Shown: piece by piece, positions 12,005-20,384 of the stretch | How the letters are laid out: each line of letters begins with the position of its first letter | Position numbering within the stretch: the first letter of the stretch is position 1 | Assembly: GCF_900156065.1 (NCBI RefSeq) | Contig: NZ_FTNF01000010.1 | Location: 62,001 to 126,000 of the forward strand | Length of the DNA: 64,000 nt | Reading direction: 5' to 3' | From: Micromonospora avicenniae | Lineage (GTDB): Bacteria; Actinomycetota; Actinomycetes; Mycobacteriales; Micromonosporaceae | Position numbers and translations under genes: made by a program | The notes under the pieces: model-generated | Database searches by the model: none | Told to the model about the DNA's origin: nothing | The model's input: the letters and a program-made list of their open reading frames with translations, nothing else

Positions 12005-12994
12005 ATGTCGATCGCTCTCATCACCCTCGGCGGCACGATCGCGATGGGCGGGGTCGACCGGGGGCGACCCGGCGTGGTCACCCGGCTCACCGGCGCTGAC
12101 CTGACGGCGGCCGTGCCGGGCCTCGCCGACCTCGGGGTGCGGCTGGACGTCCGGGACGTGCACGCGGTGCCGAGTGCGAGTCTCACCTACCGGCAGTTGC
12201 TGGACGTGGTCGCCGTCGCCTCTACCGCGGTCGCCGCCGGGGCGACCGGTGTGGTGGTCAGCCAGGGCACCGACACACTGGAGGAGTCGGCGTTCCTGGC
12301 AGATCTGGTCTGGCCGCACGCAGCCCCGCTGGTGTTCACCGGCGCGATGCGAAATCCCACGCTGGCCGGCCCGGACGGCCCGGCGAACCTGCTGGCGGCG
12401 ATCCGTGTCGCCGCCGCACCGGCGGCCGGTGACCTGGGCGTGCTGGTGGTCGTGAACGACGAGGTGCACGCGGCCCGCTGGGTACGCAAGACGCACAGCA
12501 CCAGCACCGCGACCTTCGCCTCGCCGAACGCCGGCCCGATCGGGCAGGTGATCGAAGGGGAGGTGCGCGTGCTCGTGCGCCCGCAGCGGCGCGACCCGTT
12601 GCCGTCGGTCGACCCGGAGCGGCTCGACGCCACCCGGGTCGCCCTGTACCCGGTCACCCTGGACGACGACGGCCTGCTGCTCACCGGCGTCGCCGACATG
12701 CACCACGGGCTGGTGGTCGCCGGTTTCGGCGTGGGACACGTGCCCGCCGCGCTGGCGCCGCTGCTCGGGGAGTTGGCCGGACGGATACCGGTGCTGCTCA
12801 CCTCCCGTACCGGCGCCGGATCGGTGCTGCGCCAGACGTACGGGGCGGTCGGGTCGGAGGCCGACCTCCAGCGGCGCGGGCTGCTCAACGGCGGGCTGCT
12901 CGACCCCTACAAGGCGCGGGTGCTGTTGCGGCTGCTGCTGGCCGCCGGCCTGGACGGGAACGAGCTGGCCGTCGCGTTGGCCCGGTTCCGCTGA
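12005..12994 (+). CDS. L-asparaginase
   Basis: 329 residues, class I bacterial asparaginase fold. The two catalytic triads are visible: Thr11 in TLGGTIAMG, and Thr89-Asp90 in SQGTDTLEE with Lys162 in RKTHST. It hydrolyses asparagine to aspartate and ammonia. No signal peptide is seen, so a cytoplasmic location is likely. The ATG at 12005 follows a GGAG motif. It is divergent from the MFS gene; a perfect 11-bp inverted repeat follows about 85 nt downstream. Confidence 0.93.
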   Translation: MSIALITLGGTIAMGGVDRGRPGVVTRLTGADLTAAVPGLADLGVRLDVRDVHAVPSASLTYRQLLDVVAVASTAVAAGATGVVVSQGTDTLEESAFLADLVWPHAAPLVFTGAMRNPTLAGPDGPANLLAAIRVAAAPAAGDLGVLVVVNDEVHAARWVRKTHSTSTATFASPNAGPIGQVIEGEVRVLVRPQRRDPLPSVDPERLDATRVALYPVTLDDDGLLLTGVADMHHGLVVAGFGVGHVPAALAPLLGELAGRIPVLLTSRTGAGSVLRQTYGAVGSEADLQRRGLLNGGLLDPYKARVLLRLLLAAGLDGNELAVALARFR

Positions 12995-13078
12995 CCGGGC
13001 CTGCCGTCCCGAGGCCCTGTCCTGCCGATCATTGCCGGCCTGCGTCGGGTCCAGCCGACGACCGGCTGCGTTGTCGAT

Positions 13079-13109
13079 TCGTCCGGATACAACACCGGTA
13101 TCCGGACGA
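13079..13109. terminator. Inverted repeat after asparaginase, possible terminator
   Basis: A perfect 11-bp stem (13079-13089 with 13099-13109) around a 9-nt loop. It could end the asparaginase transcript, or be a palindromic operator for the DUF5522 promoter about 70 bp downstream. Confidence 0.45.
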
Positions 13110-13175
13110 ACCTCCGCCTTGCCGGGCCGCCACCTGGATCCCGCCTCGGCTCGACATGATCGACAGGACACGGCC

Positions 13176-13181
13176 TAGACT
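13176..13181 (+). promoter_or_regulatory. -10 box of leaderless DUF5522 transcript
   Basis: TAGACT ends 6 nt before the GTG start at 13188, the spacing expected for a leaderless mRNA. TCGACA at 13151-13156 could be a -35 element with a long 19-bp spacer. Confidence 0.5.
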
Positions 13182-13187
13182 GCGGCG

Positions 13188-13472
13188 GTGACCGGGAAGC
13201 GACGACCCTTGGCCGCGCGCCCGCTGACCGAGCCGCACCCGTCCCGGCTGCCGCACGACCATCCGGGCCAGGAGCGGATCCTCGCCGTACACGCCGCCGC
13301 GCTCGACGCGGGGGAAGCCGGTTATCTCGACCCGGACACGGGTCTCTTCGTGCTCACCGCCGGTTTCCTGGCCCGCCGGGGCACCTGCTGCGGCCGCGGC
13401 TGCCGCCACTGCCCGTACGTCGACGATCCGGCCGGCGACGCGGAGGTGACGCCGGAACGTCGGGACGGATGA
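13188..13472 (+). CDS. Small Cys-rich DUF5522-like protein
   Basis: 94 residues. The C-terminal half contains LDPDTGLFVLTAGFLARRGTCC and then GRGCRHCPY, a compact Cys cluster (four Cys in ten residues) typical of DUF5522 and probably metal-binding. The N-terminus is basic and Pro-rich. It has no recognisable ribosome binding site; instead a TAGACT box sits 6 nt upstream, so translation is probably leaderless from GTG at 13188. The function is unknown; in other genomes such proteins are short stand-alone ORFs. Confidence 0.75.
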   Translation: MTGKRRPLAARPLTEPHPSRLPHDHPGQERILAVHAAALDAGEAGYLDPDTGLFVLTAGFLARRGTCCGRGCRHCPYVDDPAGDAEVTPERRDG

Positions 13473-13557
13473 GGGGTTCCGCCCGACCCGGACGTTCCGT
13501 ACGGTGTCCGACGGACATCCGGCGGGGTGACCCCGTCGACTACTGCGGAGGTTCCAC

Positions 13558-14106
13558 GTGCGTTCCCGGATCTTGCTCGTCGTCGCGGCCGTACTGTCCA
13601 CGGCGGGCTGCGCGACAGAGCGGGAACCGGTGGAGCTGCCACCCCCGGCGCCGATGGCGGTGGACGTGGCAGCCGCCTCCTCCGGCGGCGCGTGCCGGCT
13701 GCTCGACTTCGCGGTGATCGAGCAGCTCGTGAAGGTCCGGTTCGACGTGGCCGCGGCGAGCGAGCGCGGCGACACGCACACCTGCGTCGTCCGGGGCGGC
13801 CGGGCGACTCTGCCGGAGCTGACGCTGACGGCGACGGAGACCTCGATGGACAAGGCCACCTTCGTCGCGGACGTGGTGCCCGATTCGGCCAGCAAGGTCT
13901 CCGGGCTGGGCGAGCAGGCCTATCGGCGCACCGTCGGCGCGGCGGACGGGCACGGGCCGGTCGCCGAGGTGGGCTGGCTCTCCGCCGACGGCAGGCTCGC
14001 CGTACTGCGCTGGACCACTGAGAAGGGCACCGCCAAGTCGGCTGCGGAGAAGGTGGCGGTCCAGCTGACGGCCCTGGCCAAGAAGGTCGACACCCGGGCC
14101 CTGTGA
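13558..14106 (+). CDS. Putative lipoprotein
   Basis: 182 residues. The N-terminus is MRSRILLVVAAVLSTAGC, a lipoprotein signal with the lipidated Cys at residue 18; the -3 residue (Thr) is atypical. The mature part has an early Cys (SGGACRLLD) and a second (THTCVVRGG), reminiscent of DUF3558-like envelope lipoproteins, and no transmembrane helix. The GTG at 13558 has a GGAGG ribosome binding site about 7 nt upstream. The role is unknown. It converges on the iron-regulator gene across a terminator. Confidence 0.75.
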   Translation: MRSRILLVVAAVLSTAGCATEREPVELPPPAPMAVDVAAASSGGACRLLDFAVIEQLVKVRFDVAAASERGDTHTCVVRGGRATLPELTLTATETSMDKATFVADVVPDSASKVSGLGEQAYRRTVGAADGHGPVAEVGWLSADGRLAVLRWTTEKGTAKSAAEKVAVQLTALAKKVDTRAL

Positions 14107-14215
14107 CGACGGCCGGCGGGGCGAGCGTCGACCCCACGTCCGGCCGGGCGTCCGCGCAGCGGCGGTGCCGGGCATCTTCGCCGCGGCGGTCGCCCGCGAG
14201 CCGGTCGGGCGGCCC

Positions 14216-14980
14216 TCATCGGCCCAAACGGGCGACCAGGGTTCCGGAGCGCCCGGCCCGGATATGGCCGGGCGCGCCCGGACCCGAAGCGTCAGGCGGC
14301 GGCGACGAACACCCGGGAGGCGACCTCGCGGGGAGTCGGACCCGATCGCCGGAGCGGTCGATGGACACGCCGTCGCGCTCCTGGGCCACGGTCACCGTGG
14401 CACCGGGGTCGACACCCGCGGCGTGCAGTTGGCGGAGCACGTCGGCGTTGGTCTGCACGCTCTCGCAGATCCTCCGGACGACGACCTTCCCGGAGAGACC
14501 GGGGAAGGCGAGGTTGCGCTCACCGTCGACGACGACGGTGTCCTCCGGCTCCGGCGAGCCGAGTCCCTCGAGGCCGGGGATCGGGTTGCCGTACGGCGAG
14601 CGGGTCGGCCGGTTGAGCAGGTCGTAGACCCGCTTCTCGACTGCGTCGCTCATCACGTGCTCCCACCGGCAGGCCTCGTCGTGGGCCTCCTCGTAGGGCA
14701 TCCCGATCACGTTCACCAGCAGCAGCTCGGCGAGCCGGTGCTTACGCATGACGGAGACAGCGGCGTTGCGGCCCTCCAGGGTGAGCGACAGATGGCGGTC
14801 ATCCTCGACCGTCAGCAGGCCGTCGCGCTCCATCCGTGCGACCGTCTGGCTCACCGTGGGACCGCTCTGCTTCAGCCGTTCGGCGATGCGGGCGCGCAGC
14901 GGCGGCACCCCCTCCTCCTCGAGCTCGAGGATGGTGCGCAGGTACATCTCCGTGGTGTCAACAAGATCGTGTTTGGCCAT
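14216..14980 (-). CDS. ideR: Iron-dependent repressor IdeR/DtxR, frameshifted 3' end
   Basis: Represses iron-uptake genes when loaded with Fe2+. The winged helix (residues 6-65, SGPTVSQTVARMERDG) and the dimerisation domain carry all metal ligands at +2 relative to M. tuberculosis IdeR: Met12, His81, Glu85, His100, Cys104, Glu107, His108. The SH3-like domain follows but is broken after Pro217: restoring one C at 14330-14333 would give an LPREVASRVFV ending and a stop at 14292-14294 (about 229 residues, normal length). As read, the frame continues as a Pro/Arg/Gly-rich tail to 14216 (254 residues), through a terminator hairpin. A real mutation or a sequencing error are both possible. ATG at 14980 is preceded by AAGAGGTGG. 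Confidence 0.85.
   Translation of the reverse strand: MAKHDLVDTTEMYLRTILELEEEGVPPLRARIAERLKQSGPTVSQTVARMERDGLLTVEDDRHLSLTLEGRNAAVSVMRKHRLAELLLVNVIGMPYEEAHDEACRWEHVMSDAVEKRVYDLLNRPTRSPYGNPIPGLEGLGSPEPEDTVVVDGERNLAFPGLSGKVVVRRICESVQTNADVLRQLHAAGVDPGATVTVAQERDGVSIDRSGDRVRLPARSPPGCSSPPPDASGPGAPGHIRAGRSGTLVARLGR
14249..14275. terminator. Terminator hairpin inside the shifted ideR frame
   Basis: A 10-bp perfect stem (14249-14258 with 14266-14275), 7-nt loop, with further partial pairing outside. It lies 16 nt past the stop that the unshifted ideR frame would use, so it is probably the shared terminator of ideR and the convergent lipoprotein gene. Confidence 0.65.
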
Positions 14981-14982
14981 CG

Positions 14983-15042
14983 CTACCACCTCTTTCCGGA
15001 GGTAACGTCACCCTCGCTCGTGTCGACCAGGTCGTGTTTCAC
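14983..15042 (-). CDS. Leader ORF upstream of ideR
   Basis: A 19-codon ORF starting at GTG 15042 with a good ribosome binding site (GGAGGG about 8 nt upstream) and ending TAG two bases before the ideR ATG. Its first residues, KHDLVDT, repeat those of IdeR (KHDLVDTT), and the three DNA differences over that stretch are all synonymous third-base changes. The ideR ribosome binding site lies within its last codons, so translation of the two is likely coupled. It may be a regulatory leader peptide or a decayed duplicate of the ideR start; neither is known. Confidence 0.45.
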   Translation of the reverse strand: MKHDLVDTSEGDVTSGKRW

Positions 15043-15139
15043 GTCAGCGGCCCTCCGGTGATCGATGTTACCGCGTCGCGCGTGTGACGACCGAGGCCGA
15101 AACGCGAGGCCGTTCACCGAATGGTGTTGACTGGTCGTC

Positions 15140-15985
15140 ATGTCCGGTACCGACGATCTGCTGGTCGAGCCCGACCGACTCGCCGCCGAGCTCGACTCCG
15201 CCGACCCGCCCACCCTGCTCGACGTCCGCTGGCGACTGACCGGGCCGCCCGGCCGCGACGACTACACCGTCGGCCACCTGCCCGGCGCGGTCTTCGTCGA
15301 TCTGGACACGGAGCTCTGCGGCCCGCCCGGCGCCGCCGGGCGGCACCCGCTGCCCGATCCCGCGGCGTTGCAGGCCGCCCTACGGGCCGCCGGCGTCCGG
15401 ACCGGCCACCCCGTCGTGGTGTACGACGGCGGCGAGGGCATGGCGGCCGCCCGCGCCTGGTGGACGCTGCGCTGGGTTGGGCACGCGCAGGTCCGCCTGC
15501 TGCACGGTGGTTACCCGGCCTGGACGGCCGCCGCCCTGCCCACCAGCGCCGACGTGCCCGAGCCGGAGCCGGGTGACGTGTCCGTCCGGCCGGGTGCGCT
15601 GCCCGTGCTCGACGCGGGGGAGGCCGCCCGGCTGGCGGCCGCGGACGGCGGCGTGCTGATCGACGTGCGGGCCGCGCCCCGCTACCGGGGGGAGACCGAG
15701 CCGATCGACCCGGTGGCCGGGCACGTGCCGGGCGCGGTCAACCTGCCCGCCCCGGAGTACGTCACGGACGGCCGGTTCCCCGCGGCGGAGGCGCTGCGGG
15801 AACGCTTCGCCGCCGCCGGGGTCTCCGACGGCACGGCGGTCGGGGCGTACTGCGGATCGGGTGTGACCGCCGCTCAGGCGGTGCTCGCCCTGCACCTCGC
15901 GGGCCGGCCCGACGCCGCGCTCTACGTCGGCTCATGGAGCAACTGGGTCGCGGACCCGGACCGGCCGGTGGCCACCGGGTCGTGA
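15140..15985 (+). CDS. Sulfurtransferase (two-domain rhodanese)
   Basis: 281 residues, two rhodanese domains in tandem (about 8-130 and 155-275). The first is the inactive copy (LLDVRWRL ... YTVGHLPGAVFVDLD, YDGGEG without Cys). The second has RYRGETEPIDPVAGHVPGAVN and the active loop with Cys238 in CGSGVTA, the mercaptopyruvate sulfurtransferase/SseA-type loop. It transfers sulfur from 3-mercaptopyruvate or thiosulfate to acceptors such as thiols or cyanide. It is cytoplasmic and divergent from ideR. The choice between thiosulfate and mercaptopyruvate as substrate cannot be settled from sequence alone. Confidence 0.92.
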   Translation: MSGTDDLLVEPDRLAAELDSADPPTLLDVRWRLTGPPGRDDYTVGHLPGAVFVDLDTELCGPPGAAGRHPLPDPAALQAALRAAGVRTGHPVVVYDGGEGMAAARAWWTLRWVGHAQVRLLHGGYPAWTAAALPTSADVPEPEPGDVSVRPGALPVLDAGEAARLAAADGGVLIDVRAAPRYRGETEPIDPVAGHVPGAVNLPAPEYVTDGRFPAAEALRERFAAAGVSDGTAVGAYCGSGVTAAQAVLALHLAGRPDAALYVGSWSNWVADPDRPVATGS

Positions 15986-16160
15986 TCCCCGCACGGGACC
16001 CGTCCAGGGGGCGGCCGCCGACCTGTGACCGTGGCCGCGCCGCCGTCGGTCCTGGCCGTCGCCACGTTGAGCCACGGGACGTGACCGGCACCACGCCGAC
16101 ACCCGGGTCGTGACCAGCGCGTCCACCGCGACCGGCCGGTCCACGTGCGACGATGTGCCC

Positions 16161-17342
16161 ATGTCCGACGACACGGTGGTGGTGTGGGACGAGTCGCTGC
16201 TCGCCTACGACATGGGTGACCATCCCCTCGATCCGGTCCGGGTGGAGCTGACCGTGGCGCTCGCCCGGGAACTCGGCGTTCTGGACCGGCCCCGGGTATG
16301 CCTGGTCAAGCCGGAGCCGGCCGACGACGCGCTCCTGACCCGGGTGCACGATCGGCGCTACCTGTCGGCGGTTCGGGCGGCGCCGGCCGACCCGTTGTTC
16401 GCGGGCTTCGGGCTGGGTACCTCGGACAACCCGATCTTCGACGGAATGCACGAGGCGAGCGCCCTGGTCGCCGGAGCCACGGTGGCCGCCGCCGAGGCGG
16501 TCTGGCGGGGCGAGGCGCGCCGGGCGGTCAACGTGGCCGGCGGGCTGCACCACGCCATGCCGGCCCAGGCCGCGGGCTTCTGCGTCTACAACGACCCGGC
16601 CGTGGCCATCGCGCGCCTGCTCGACCTCGGCGCCGAGCGGGTCGCGTACGTGGACGTGGACGTGCACCACGGCGACGGGGTGCAGCGCGTCTTCTGGGAC
16701 GACCCGCGGGTGCTGACGGTCAGCCTGCACGAGACCCCGCTCGCCCTCTTCCCGGGCACCGGCTTCCCGGACGAGACCGGTGGGCCGGGCGCCGCGGGGA
16801 GTGCGGTCAACGTGGCGTTGCCACCGGGTACCGGCGACGCAGGCTGGCAGCGCGCCTTCCACGCGATCGTCCCGTCGGTGCTGCGGGCCTTCCGGCCGCA
16901 GGTGCTCGTCACCCAGTGCGGTGCGGACGGGCACCGGCTCGACCCCCTAGCGGACCTGAACCTGTCCGTCGACGGGCAGCGCGTCACCTACCTGGCACTG
17001 CGGGCGCTCGCCGACGAGCTGTGCGAGGGCCGCTGGGTGGCCACCGGCGGGGGCGGGTACGCGCTCGTCGAGGCAGTACCCCGGGCCTGGACCCACCTGC
17101 TGGCGATCGCGACCGGAGAGCCGCTCGACCCGGCGACGTTGACCCCGCCGGCCTGGCGTGCGCTGGCCGCCGCGCGTCGTCCCGGTAGCGAGGTGCCGCT
17201 GCGGATGACCGACGACGTCGACCCCTCGTACGAGCCGTGGCAGCCCAGCGGCGAGCCGACCGCGGTGGACCGGGCGATCGCGGCCACCCGCAAGGCGGTC
17301 TTCCCGCTGCTCGGGCTCGACCCGCACGACCCGCGCGACTGA
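16161..17342 (+). CDS. acuC: Acetoin utilisation-type deacetylase AcuC
   Basis: 393 residues, class I histone-deacetylase fold. Zinc and active-site residues are visible: His130-His131 in GGLHHAM, Asp165/Asp167 and His169-His170 in DVDVHHGDG, Asp256 in CGADGH, and Tyr300 in GGGGY. AcuC removes acetyl groups from lysines, classically on acetyl-CoA synthetase. The frame is open back to 16110, but ATG at 16161 gives the family N-terminus (VVVWDESLLAYDMG). The next gene, a GNAT/acyl-CoA-synthetase fusion, begins 20 nt downstream, so the two form a probable writer/eraser operon. Confidence 0.95.
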   Translation: MSDDTVVVWDESLLAYDMGDHPLDPVRVELTVALARELGVLDRPRVCLVKPEPADDALLTRVHDRRYLSAVRAAPADPLFAGFGLGTSDNPIFDGMHEASALVAGATVAAAEAVWRGEARRAVNVAGGLHHAMPAQAAGFCVYNDPAVAIARLLDLGAERVAYVDVDVHHGDGVQRVFWDDPRVLTVSLHETPLALFPGTGFPDETGGPGAAGSAVNVALPPGTGDAGWQRAFHAIVPSVLRAFRPQVLVTQCGADGHRLDPLADLNLSVDGQRVTYLALRALADELCEGRWVATGGGGYALVEAVPRAWTHLLAIATGEPLDPATLTPPAWRALAAARRPGSEVPLRMTDDVDPSYEPWQPSGEPTAVDRAIAATRKAVFPLLGLDPHDPRD

Positions 17343-17362
17343 GCGACCCGGGACGCCGGCCC

Positions 17363-19912
17363 GTGACGACCGTGGACCAACCGGTGGACGTGCTGCTCAG
17401 CGACGGCACCACCGTCCAACTGCGACCGATCCGGCCGGAGGACGCGTCGGAGATCGTGGCGATGCACGGCCGGTTCTCGGAGCGCACCCGCTACCTGCGC
17501 TACTTCTCGCCGTACCCCCGGATCCCGGACCGGGACCTGCGACGCTTCGTCAACGTCGATCACCACGACCGGGAGGCGTTCGTGGTCCTGGCGGGCGGGC
17601 GGATCGTCGCCGTCGGCCGGTACGAGCGGCTCGGGCCGGAGGCCCCCGAGGCCGAGGTGGCCTTCGTGGTGGAGGACGCCCATCAGGGCCGGGGGATCGG
17701 CTCGGTGCTGCTGGAGCACCTGGCCGACGGGGCCCGCCGGGTCGGCATCGTGCACTTCGTCGCCGAGGTGCTGCCGGCCAACGGCGCGATGCTGAGGGTC
17801 TTCTCGGACTTCGGCTACCAGGTGCAGCGGCAGTTCGCCGACGGAGTGGTGCATCTGAGCTTCCCGATAGCACCGACCGAGGCGACCCTGGCCGTGCAAC
17901 GTGGCCGGGAACATCGCACCGAGGCCCGCTCGATAGCCCGCCTGCTGGCCCCACGGGGAGTCGCCGTCTACGGTGCCAGCGCCACCGGGCAGGGGGTGGG
18001 CGCGGCCGTGCTCGGGCACCTGCGCGACGGCGGTTTCGCGGGGGACGTCGTGCCGGTGCATCCGAACGCCCCGACCGTCGCCGGGCTGCCCGCGTATCCG
18101 CACGCGGTCGACGCCGGCGTACCGCTGGACCTGGCGGTGGTCGCGGTTGCACCGGACGCGGCACCGGCCGTGGTCGCCGACGCGGCGGCCGCCGGCGTGC
18201 ACGGGTTGGTGGTGATCTCGGCCGGGTTCGCCGAGGCCGGGGCGGAGGGGGCCGCCGCGCAGCGGACGCTGGTCCGGGCCGCACACGCGGCTGGGATGCG
18301 GGTGATCGGCCCGAACTGCCTCGGCGTGGCGAACACCGACCCGGCGGTACGCCTCAACGCCATGCTGGCGCCGGCGCTGCCGCCGCCCGGCCGGGTCGGG
18401 ATCTTCAGCCAGTCCGGGGCGTTCGGGCTGGCGTTGCTGGCGGAAGCGGAGCGGCGTGGCCTCGGCCTGTCCAGCTTCGTCTCGGCGGGGAACCGGGCCG
18501 ACGTCTCCGGCAACGACCTTCTCCAGTACTGGCAGGACGACCCCGGCACGGACGTGGTCATGCTGCACCTGGAGACCTTCGGCAATCCCCGCAAGTTCGC
18601 CCGGCTGGCCAGGCGGATCGGGCGGAAGAAGCCGGTGGTGGCGCTCGCGTCGCCGGCCCGACCGCCCGGAGTGGGTAGCTCCGCCGGCCCGGACGAGATG
18701 GCGGTGGCCGCCCTCTTCGCCCAGTCCGGCGTGATCCGGGTCGACACCGTCGCCGAGCTGCTGGACGTCGGGGTGCTGCTGGCCAACCAGCCGCTGCCGG
18801 CCGGCCCGCGGGTGGCCGTGGTGGGCAACTCCTCAGCGCTCAGCAGCCTCGCCGCCAGCGCCTGCGCGGCTCAGGGGCTCACCCTGGCCGAGGGCCGGCC
18901 CCGCGACGTCGGGCCGATCGCCGACGCGGCCGAGTTCGCCGACGCGCTCGCCGCGGCGGACGCCGACGACGGGGTGGACGCGCTCGCGGTGATGCTCGCC
19001 CCGCCGCTGCCCGGTCAGCCCGCGGAGGCCGACCTCACCGTCGCGTTGCCGGCCGCGCTGGGCGCCACCAAGCCGGTAGTGGTGACCGTCCTGGCCGGGC
19101 GGTCCCTGGCCGGGTTGCCGACGTACGCCGGTGTCGAGGAGGCGATCCGGGCGCTGGCCCGGGTGCACCGGTACGCGGACTGGCTCCGCCGGCCGCCCGG
19201 CACCCTGCCGGAGCTGCCCGGCATCGACCCGGCGGCCGGTCAGGCCGCGCTGCGTCCCGACGGTGTGGACACCGCTGGGCTGCTCAACGCGTACGGGATC
19301 GACCTGGTCGACTCGGTGCCGGCGGGTTCGGCGGACGAGACCGCCGACGCGGCGACCCGGCTCGGCTTCCCGGTGGCGCTCAAGGCTGCCGCGTACGGGC
19401 TGCGGCACCGCCTGGACCTGGGCGCCGTACGGCTCGACCTACCCGACGCGGCCACGGTCCGCCGGGCGTACGCCGAGATGTCCGTGCTCTTCGGTGCGGA
19501 CGTCCTGGTACAGCCGATGGTGCCGCCCGGGGTGGCCTGCGTGATCGAATTGGTGGAGGATCCGGCGTTCGGGCCGGTGGTCGGCTTCGGCGTCGGCGGT
19601 GTCGCCACCGAGCTGCTCGGTGACCGGGCGTGGCGGGCGGTGCCGTTGACCGATCGCGATGCCGAGGAACTGGTCGACGAGCCACGGGCCGCCCCACTGC
19701 TGCGGGGTCATCGGGGAGCCGTTCCGGTGGACCGGTCCGCCCTGGCCGAGCTGCTGTTGCGTGTCGGGCGGCTGGCCGACGAGCAGCCTCGGGTACGCGC
19801 CCTCACGTTGAACCCGGTGCTCGCCCGCCCGGACGGACTCTCGGTGCTGCACGCCTCCGTACGCCTCGGCGCCGCCGCCGACCGTCCCGACACCGGCCCG
19901 CGCCGGCTGTGA
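17363..19912 (+). CDS. GNAT acetyltransferase / NDP-forming acyl-CoA synthetase fusion
   Basis: 849 residues. Domains in order: GNAT (about 10-165, acetyl-CoA loop Gln108-Gly113 in QGRGIG), CoA-binding Rossmann domain (about 195-290, from VAVYGASATGQGVG), succinyl-CoA-ligase-like domains (IFSQSGAFG near 347), and an ATP-grasp domain (about 640-849). Related Pat enzymes acetylate acetyl-CoA synthetase and other metabolic enzymes. Pat of Salmonella has GNAT last; here it is first. The HTGA-type loop with the phospho-His of true acyl-CoA synthetases is replaced near 437-442 by GSSAG, so the large part is probably a sensor, not an enzyme. It starts at GTG 17363, 20 nt after acuC. Confidence 0.92.
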   Translation: MTTVDQPVDVLLSDGTTVQLRPIRPEDASEIVAMHGRFSERTRYLRYFSPYPRIPDRDLRRFVNVDHHDREAFVVLAGGRIVAVGRYERLGPEAPEAEVAFVVEDAHQGRGIGSVLLEHLADGARRVGIVHFVAEVLPANGAMLRVFSDFGYQVQRQFADGVVHLSFPIAPTEATLAVQRGREHRTEARSIARLLAPRGVAVYGASATGQGVGAAVLGHLRDGGFAGDVVPVHPNAPTVAGLPAYPHAVDAGVPLDLAVVAVAPDAAPAVVADAAAAGVHGLVVISAGFAEAGAEGAAAQRTLVRAAHAAGMRVIGPNCLGVANTDPAVRLNAMLAPALPPPGRVGIFSQSGAFGLALLAEAERRGLGLSSFVSAGNRADVSGNDLLQYWQDDPGTDVVMLHLETFGNPRKFARLARRIGRKKPVVALASPARPPGVGSSAGPDEMAVAALFAQSGVIRVDTVAELLDVGVLLANQPLPAGPRVAVVGNSSALSSLAASACAAQGLTLAEGRPRDVGPIADAAEFADALAAADADDGVDALAVMLAPPLPGQPAEADLTVALPAALGATKPVVVTVLAGRSLAGLPTYAGVEEAIRALARVHRYADWLRRPPGTLPELPGIDPAAGQAALRPDGVDTAGLLNAYGIDLVDSVPAGSADETADAATRLGFPVALKAAAYGLRHRLDLGAVRLDLPDAATVRRAYAEMSVLFGADVLVQPMVPPGVACVIELVEDPAFGPVVGFGVGGVATELLGDRAWRAVPLTDRDAEELVDEPRAAPLLRGHRGAVPVDRSALAELLLRVGRLADEQPRVRALTLNPVLARPDGLSVLHASVRLGAAADRPDTGPRRL

Positions 19913-19976
19913 AAGCAGTTCGCGCGACCGGGACGGCAATCCCGGCGGGACCGGACACGGGGTACGCCGAGCGGGG

Positions 19977-20384
19977 TCAGGCGCGAGTGGAGATCTGCTG
20001 GACGGCCCACGAATTGCCGTCCGGGTCGGAGAAGAAGACGAAGCCGACGTTGTCCAGCGGGTGCCGGGTCGGGCTCGGGCTTTCTCCCAGCACCTGGATC
20101 TCGCTGACCGGCACGCCTCGACCGACCAGCTCGGCGTGGGCCCGCTCGAGGTCGTTCACCACCAGTTGCAGCCCCTTGAGCGACCCGGGTGGCATGTCCG
20201 GAACGATGCCCGTACCGATCACGATCGAGCAGCCGGAGCCCGGCGGCGTCAGCTGAACGACCCGGCCGAGGTCGCCGGCGGCGGTGTCGTGGTCGAGGTT
20301 GAAGCCGAGCTGGTCGACGTAGAACGCCTTGGCCCGGTCCACGTCGGACACCGGGATCACCACGACTTCCAAGGTCCAGTTCAT
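19977..20384 (-). CDS. VOC family (glyoxalase-like) protein
   Basis: 135 residues, one vicinal-oxygen-chelate domain pair: VVVIPVSDVDRAKAFYVDQLGF, a central GCSIVIGTGI, LVVNDLERAHAELVGRGVPV, and the C-terminal FFSDPDGNSWAVQQ. Members are metal-dependent lyases, dioxygenases or drug-binding resistance proteins; the specific role is unclear. ATG at 20384 has the ribosome binding site GAGGGG, and family alignment supports the N-terminus MNWTLEVV. It is convergent with the acetyltransferase gene. Confidence 0.85.
   Translation of the reverse strand: MNWTLEVVVIPVSDVDRAKAFYVDQLGFNLDHDTAAGDLGRVVQLTPPGSGCSIVIGTGIVPDMPPGSLKGLQLVVNDLERAHAELVGRGVPVSEIQVLGESPSPTRHPLDNVGFVFFSDPDGNSWAVQQISTRA

Noticed and set aside
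9977..13171. Open minus-strand frame of over 1000 codons
   Set aside because: Only the part 9977-10534 matches a protein family; the rest lies opposite the asparaginase and MFS genes and has low-complexity composition typical of GC-rich shadow frames.
15043..15139. Iron box (IdeR self-binding site) upstream of ideR
   Set aside because: No TTAGGTTAGGCTAACCTAA-like palindrome is seen in the divergent region.
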